Below are positions 60,064-64,000 of a DNA stretch of 64,000 nucleotides, piece after piece. The DNA comes from Drosophila pseudoobscura. Taxonomy: Eukaryota > Arthropoda > Insecta > Diptera > Drosophilidae. The notes below the pieces were generated by a model. That model was not told the origin of the DNA and did no database searches. It was given only the letters and a program-made list of their open reading frames with translations. The stretch's first letter is position 1; the number at the start of each line of letters is the position of its first letter. The stretch spans positions 6,138,001-6,202,000 of the forward strand of contig NC_046679.1 of the NCBI RefSeq assembly GCF_009870125.1. The letters are read 5' to 3'. A program made the position numbers and the translations under genes.

Positions 60064-63000
60064 AATAAAACCAGGTCCCAATGAAGCGTTCCAATATTGC
60101 GCATACGCCACGTGCGGCACCGAGCTGCATGCGTGATTCGACGAAACAGAAAGGGCCGCAGCCAGACCCAGACATATGGCAGGGTATGAGTGCTGCACGG
60201 ACATGGACCCTGCACTACCGATGGCATATCAATGATTTCAATACTAAGTTGAATGCTCCAAACAGACAGCAGCAACATCCCCACGGTACCCCCACGCACA
60301 AGCCCGGACCCGGACGAGCAGTCATGTGCAGGTAGCAACACTCACTTAGCACACACACACAGGCACCCAGAGTGGACGGACATCCGCATCATCAGCGGGG
60401 GGGAGATGGGCTTCAGATGCAGCAGCTGCCAGATGCTGGAAACAACAGCAGCAGCAACGAAGAGTTGGCCAAGAAAAATGAAGCTAATACACAATGTCTG
60501 TGGGCGGAAGGGAATCGCGTCTGCCATTCTTCGACACCCTGTTGCGTCCAAGGGAGCTTGTAAGTCAGTCGGAATCTGGCCAGTCCTGGTCGAGTATACC
60601 CGTGATGGCCTGCAGTTTGCTAACACAACACGTCGAGTGCATTAGATGAATATTAAAAGCACTCACCCGCTGCCCGAGCAGTGTTTGGTAGGACGACGGT
60701 CCTCGTTCTGAAGGGCCTGCACTGGCCATCATCAGCAGTCTGTTGCGTTGCATAATTTACGGTTATGCAATCAATCGCACAAATAGCGTTGAGTGTGCAA
60801 CAAATACGAGTAGACCAGACCACGTCCTGACAGTAGAGTGCCGCTGCTGATAAACTCCATCGAATGGGCAATAAATTATGTTTGTTTGCATGTAATCAGA
60901 TTACATTTACTACTACCTACGGGCATTTGCACACGCATTCGTGGTCTCGGCTCGCTGTGTGGGATTAGACCAAATGTCAGACCGTACCCTAATTTCTGCT
61001 GCGTAATTTGGGAACAACAGCCGCAGGCAAACAGAGCGCCAATGTGGCGGCGGGCGCATTAAGTGGCAGTGTCACTGCCAGAGTCAGCAAAAATGGCTGA
61101 CAGCCTGGCTGCCACGCAGCGGTGACGCCTCGAGTGCACCTGTATGGTGGCATGGAGATTTTCGCCAGCATCTGGTCGTGATTGCCTGTTTATACTCGTA
61201 CATCTGTGTGAATAAATTTATCGCATGCCACAATACACCAAGCTGATGTCATACTTGAAGTCTGTTTACACTTTTCCAGACTTTTCATGAGTTTTATTTT
61301 GTTTTGTGGGCCACCTGTTGGCGCTGCTTCCGTGCCACGGTGGCCACGGTGGCTCCCTTGACTAATCAAGCCATGCGAAAAACTCAATTTATTAAAACGC
61401 ACAAACAGGACCAAGGACACGCGCAAACCTGATACACAGACTAAAGGCCCTTGCAGACGACAGACCAAAAGCCATTCTCGTGACTGATCCCACTTCCGGT
61501 TCTCCTAATGGCGGAAGGATGAAATTAATCCGGTTAAGGTTGAATTAGAAATGTCACCTGTTGGAGAAGAAACGTGACCGTAAGTGAAATCAGTAATGGT
61601 TCTTAGCTTTAAGAACGGCTTCATCCCTTCTGTGCTTGTGTGTGTTCGCGTCTTTAATTGCTACACGGAGCAACATGTTGCCTGCCCGTTCATCATCCGT
61701 GTCAGGATGGGCAGAGATTTGCAGACATATTGTTTGAATAATTGCTCACCAGCTGCATCTACTCAGGACTCAGCAGGCCAGAAAAAGCCATTGCCTCGAG
61801 AATGAGATATCCAGGGATATTTATAGACTGTGAATGGATTAAAGAATATCTTTGGAATCTTCAAAATGGTTTTGAAAAGCAGAAATGTGAGGGGGAAGAG
61901 TGAGAGAAGATCCTACCTCTTAGGATTCCTCTGGCTGTTGATTACATTTCCCAGAATACAATATACCCTTGCTATCCACGATTGCCGGGTATGAAAATAC
62001 AACTCGAGAAGCCGGGCGAATTAAAAGTCGTAACAACAAATGCGAAAACTCACAATGTTTGTTGGGCAAATAAATTCAACACTTTCCGCATATTTTCATA
62101 AACTCCTAGCACGAGCACGGGTGTGTGTGTGTGTCTGAGTGAGTGAGTGTTTGAAACCATGGACATTTGCTGGGAATGGGACTTGGACTGGGACTGGGGC
62201 GAGTGTGTTTTAATCCAACCACAAGACAAACACCAACTGAAGTGTGGCCCAGGCCCCCAAGGCAGTACACGGACACTTAAAGCAAACTAACAAGTTGAGG
62301 GGACGAAACAGGGACACAGGGACACGGGGACACGTGACTGGGGAGAGACAATGGGGGGGATGTGGATAAGGATGTGGAAGTGCCTAGTAAGTCAAGGCTC
62401 CTCAAATTCCTTGGCTTATCAACGAGACGCCGGAAGCTGTGGAAACATTCATACATATTTACATGCCTCGCCGGGCTGGCTGTGGCGGGGCATTGTGTGT
62501 TGTGTCTGTCTGCCTCTCATCAAATTACATATTCAACAGCAACAGCAGGAGGGATGACTTCCACATGCGGTGGGGCACGGGAACACAAGCAAACAGACAA
62601 GTAATACACATTCCATTGGCTGACTGGTAGCTTCCCTCGTCTGCGTAAATGTCAAAATTTGTCAATTTCGCAAAAAAATTGTCCCCAAGTAGTTTTCGTT
62701 TTGGTAAAAGTTTATTTTGGCTTAGAGATATTCAATGAAAGCAGGTTGCACCAAGAGGGGCACGGAGCTGCCAATCTACGTGTCTCCGCAGAGATTGTCG
62801 ATGTAAATTCAATTGCTGCGAAAAATGTCCATTAAAATTCGTAATTAAAACGTTAATAATTTAATGCAATTGGCCGCCATTTCTCCAGTCGCCTTTCTCG
62901 CAGGCATTCACGTAGCGGCGACGTTGTGTCAATTCAGGGCAAAAATCGATCATAATTCGATAAACGCCTTGCCAAGGAACGCAAAAAGTTTTCACTTCGA

Positions 63001-63309
63001 TTCAGAGGGTCTTCGACTTGGCAAGGACCTCTGAATAGAGGATGTAGAATGGAGAATGCAGAGTGTGTCCATCTGTGTAATTGAAGTTTCACTTCCGAAT
63101 TTTCAACTGAAAAGGCTAAATAAAGTGAGTTCCAGGAAAATGAAAGTACTTTTTCAAGTTGAGGACTACCAACCCGTTCGCTGTTAGCTAAGGGAATGTT
63201 GGAAAGACTGCTCCATCAGCAATACGAGTATTTTGCAAATTGCCAAACAGGATTCGGGGAAATCTGCCATAATAGGGACATCAGTTGCCAGCTCTCTTTA
63301 TCTCTTCCG

Positions 63310-63327
63310 CTCTCTCTCTCTCTCTCT
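63310..63327. repeat. CT microsatellite
   Basis: About nine CT units (GA on the other strand). Confidence 0.8.
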
Positions 63328-63481
63328 TGGTAACCGAATCACGCTTGAGATTCCCGCTACAATGGCAGACATCTATCAAGCAAATTGAACACGCCCATGT
63401 CACATACATTATGGCCAGAGAGACGCCCAGCCCATCATCTCTTTACCCTTTTATCAGAGGACAAAGCAATTGCAAATCCCA

Positions 63482-63524
63482 CCAGCCAGCCAGCCAGCCA
63501 GCCAACCAACCAACCAGCCAGCCA
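63482..63524. repeat. CCAG/CCAA tetranucleotide repeat
   Basis: About eleven 4-bp units: CCAG copies, then CCAA copies, then CCAG again. Confidence 0.85.
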
Positions 63525-63765
63525 CCACCATCAACCATGTGCATGGACTGACAGCACGCACTGTACGACGCCTCTAATATCGCTCCATAAATAAAGTCAA
63601 ACAATAAGTGCGTCAACCTGGCTTCCGTGGGATGGATGCTGTATCAGTCATGGTGACAGCTCCAACGGCGCATGGGGCGAAAAGTGATGATGGGACCGCT
63701 GCCTGCTCCTCGGTGACACGCGTTGAAATGTCAGTTAGGCAAATGAGGGTAGACAGCAGCGTCCC

Positions 63766-63805
63766 GGCTCAGGTTCAGGTTCAGCTTCAGGTTCAGGCTC
63801 AGACT
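63766..63805. repeat. TTCAGG hexanucleotide repeat
   Basis: Six to seven imperfect copies of TTCAGG. Confidence 0.8.
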
Positions 63806-64000
63806 CGAAGCGGAGTTTGACAGAAGTCGTGGGTCGACGGAATGACACCGTCAAACTAAGCCACAGACGAGGAGTCATTAGCTGGATCCGATTGGGGCAG
63901 AGCAAACAAATGGTCCCACTCTCCCATAATAAATGTCGACCATTTACTGAACAATTGTACTCGGCAGCTGGAGACCATTCCGAATCTGCGCTTAAAGACT

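Larger units (their letters stand above)
55438..64000. other. Region upstream of the probable Oamb first exon
   Basis: No supportable gene. The sequence carries CAG, CA, GT, CT, CCAG and TTCAGG repeats and several TACGAGTA octamers. A minus-strand donor-like site at about 60667 (GCAGCGG|GTGAGT), preceded by an open frame starting MQRNRLLMMASAG, could be an alternative first exon of Oamb or of an unseen gene. This is weak. Confidence 0.4.

Noticed and set aside
1..64000. CRISPR arrays, bacterial operons, tRNA or rRNA genes
   Set aside because: No spaced direct repeats of CRISPR form, no operon-like gene packing, and no tRNA or rRNA that I could recognise by eye; the sequence is eukaryotic with introns.

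Overview
The window is euchromatic insect DNA: three intron-containing genes lie in long AT-rich non-coding sequence rich in CA/GT and CAG-type microsatellites. The genes point to Drosophila. One is the octopamine receptor gene Oamb, and upstream of it lies a cuticle protein gene that I take to be Cpr92F (both map to region 92F in D. melanogaster, from memory). A dispersed repeat with a core I associate with obscura-group flies suggests a species related to D. pseudoobscura; the species call is inference.

Layout. 1-11.2 kb: no supportable gene, only small tandem repeats and one striking alternating palindrome. 11.25-14.14 kb (+): Cpr92F-like gene with TATA box, 12-nt first coding exon, 988-nt intron, large second exon and a 3' UTR containing a strong stem-loop. 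14.5-14.9 kb: a decayed LINE reverse-transcriptase fragment next to a hairpin-bordered dispersed repeat. 18.5-19.45 kb (-): a secreted Gly/Pro-rich, collagen-like protein with a tiny first coding exon and a TATA/Inr promoter; its stop codon lies inside a perfect splice donor. 19.5-30 kb: no supportable gene. 30.8-55.4 kb (-): Oamb, read right to left, with a probable non-coding first exon (about 55.1-55.4 kb), a probable second 5' UTR exon (47.25-47.58 kb), three shared coding exons (41.9, 41.5 and 39.7 kb), then two alternative terminal exons (33.56-34.48 and 30.81-31.74 kb). 55.5-64 kb: probably upstream regulatory or intergenic DNA.

Function. Oamb encodes an alpha1-adrenergic-like octopamine GPCR. 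Each terminal exon supplies its own third intracellular loop, TM6, TM7 and tail, so splicing can change coupling while TM1-TM5 stay constant. If the 47.25 kb exon joins the ATG exon directly, the mRNA carries a 39-codon upstream ORF that overlaps the receptor start codon, which suggests translational control. The other two genes encode secreted proteins, at least one of them structural cuticle.

All splice sites, frames and motif positions were read by eye. No alignment, folding or database search was run.
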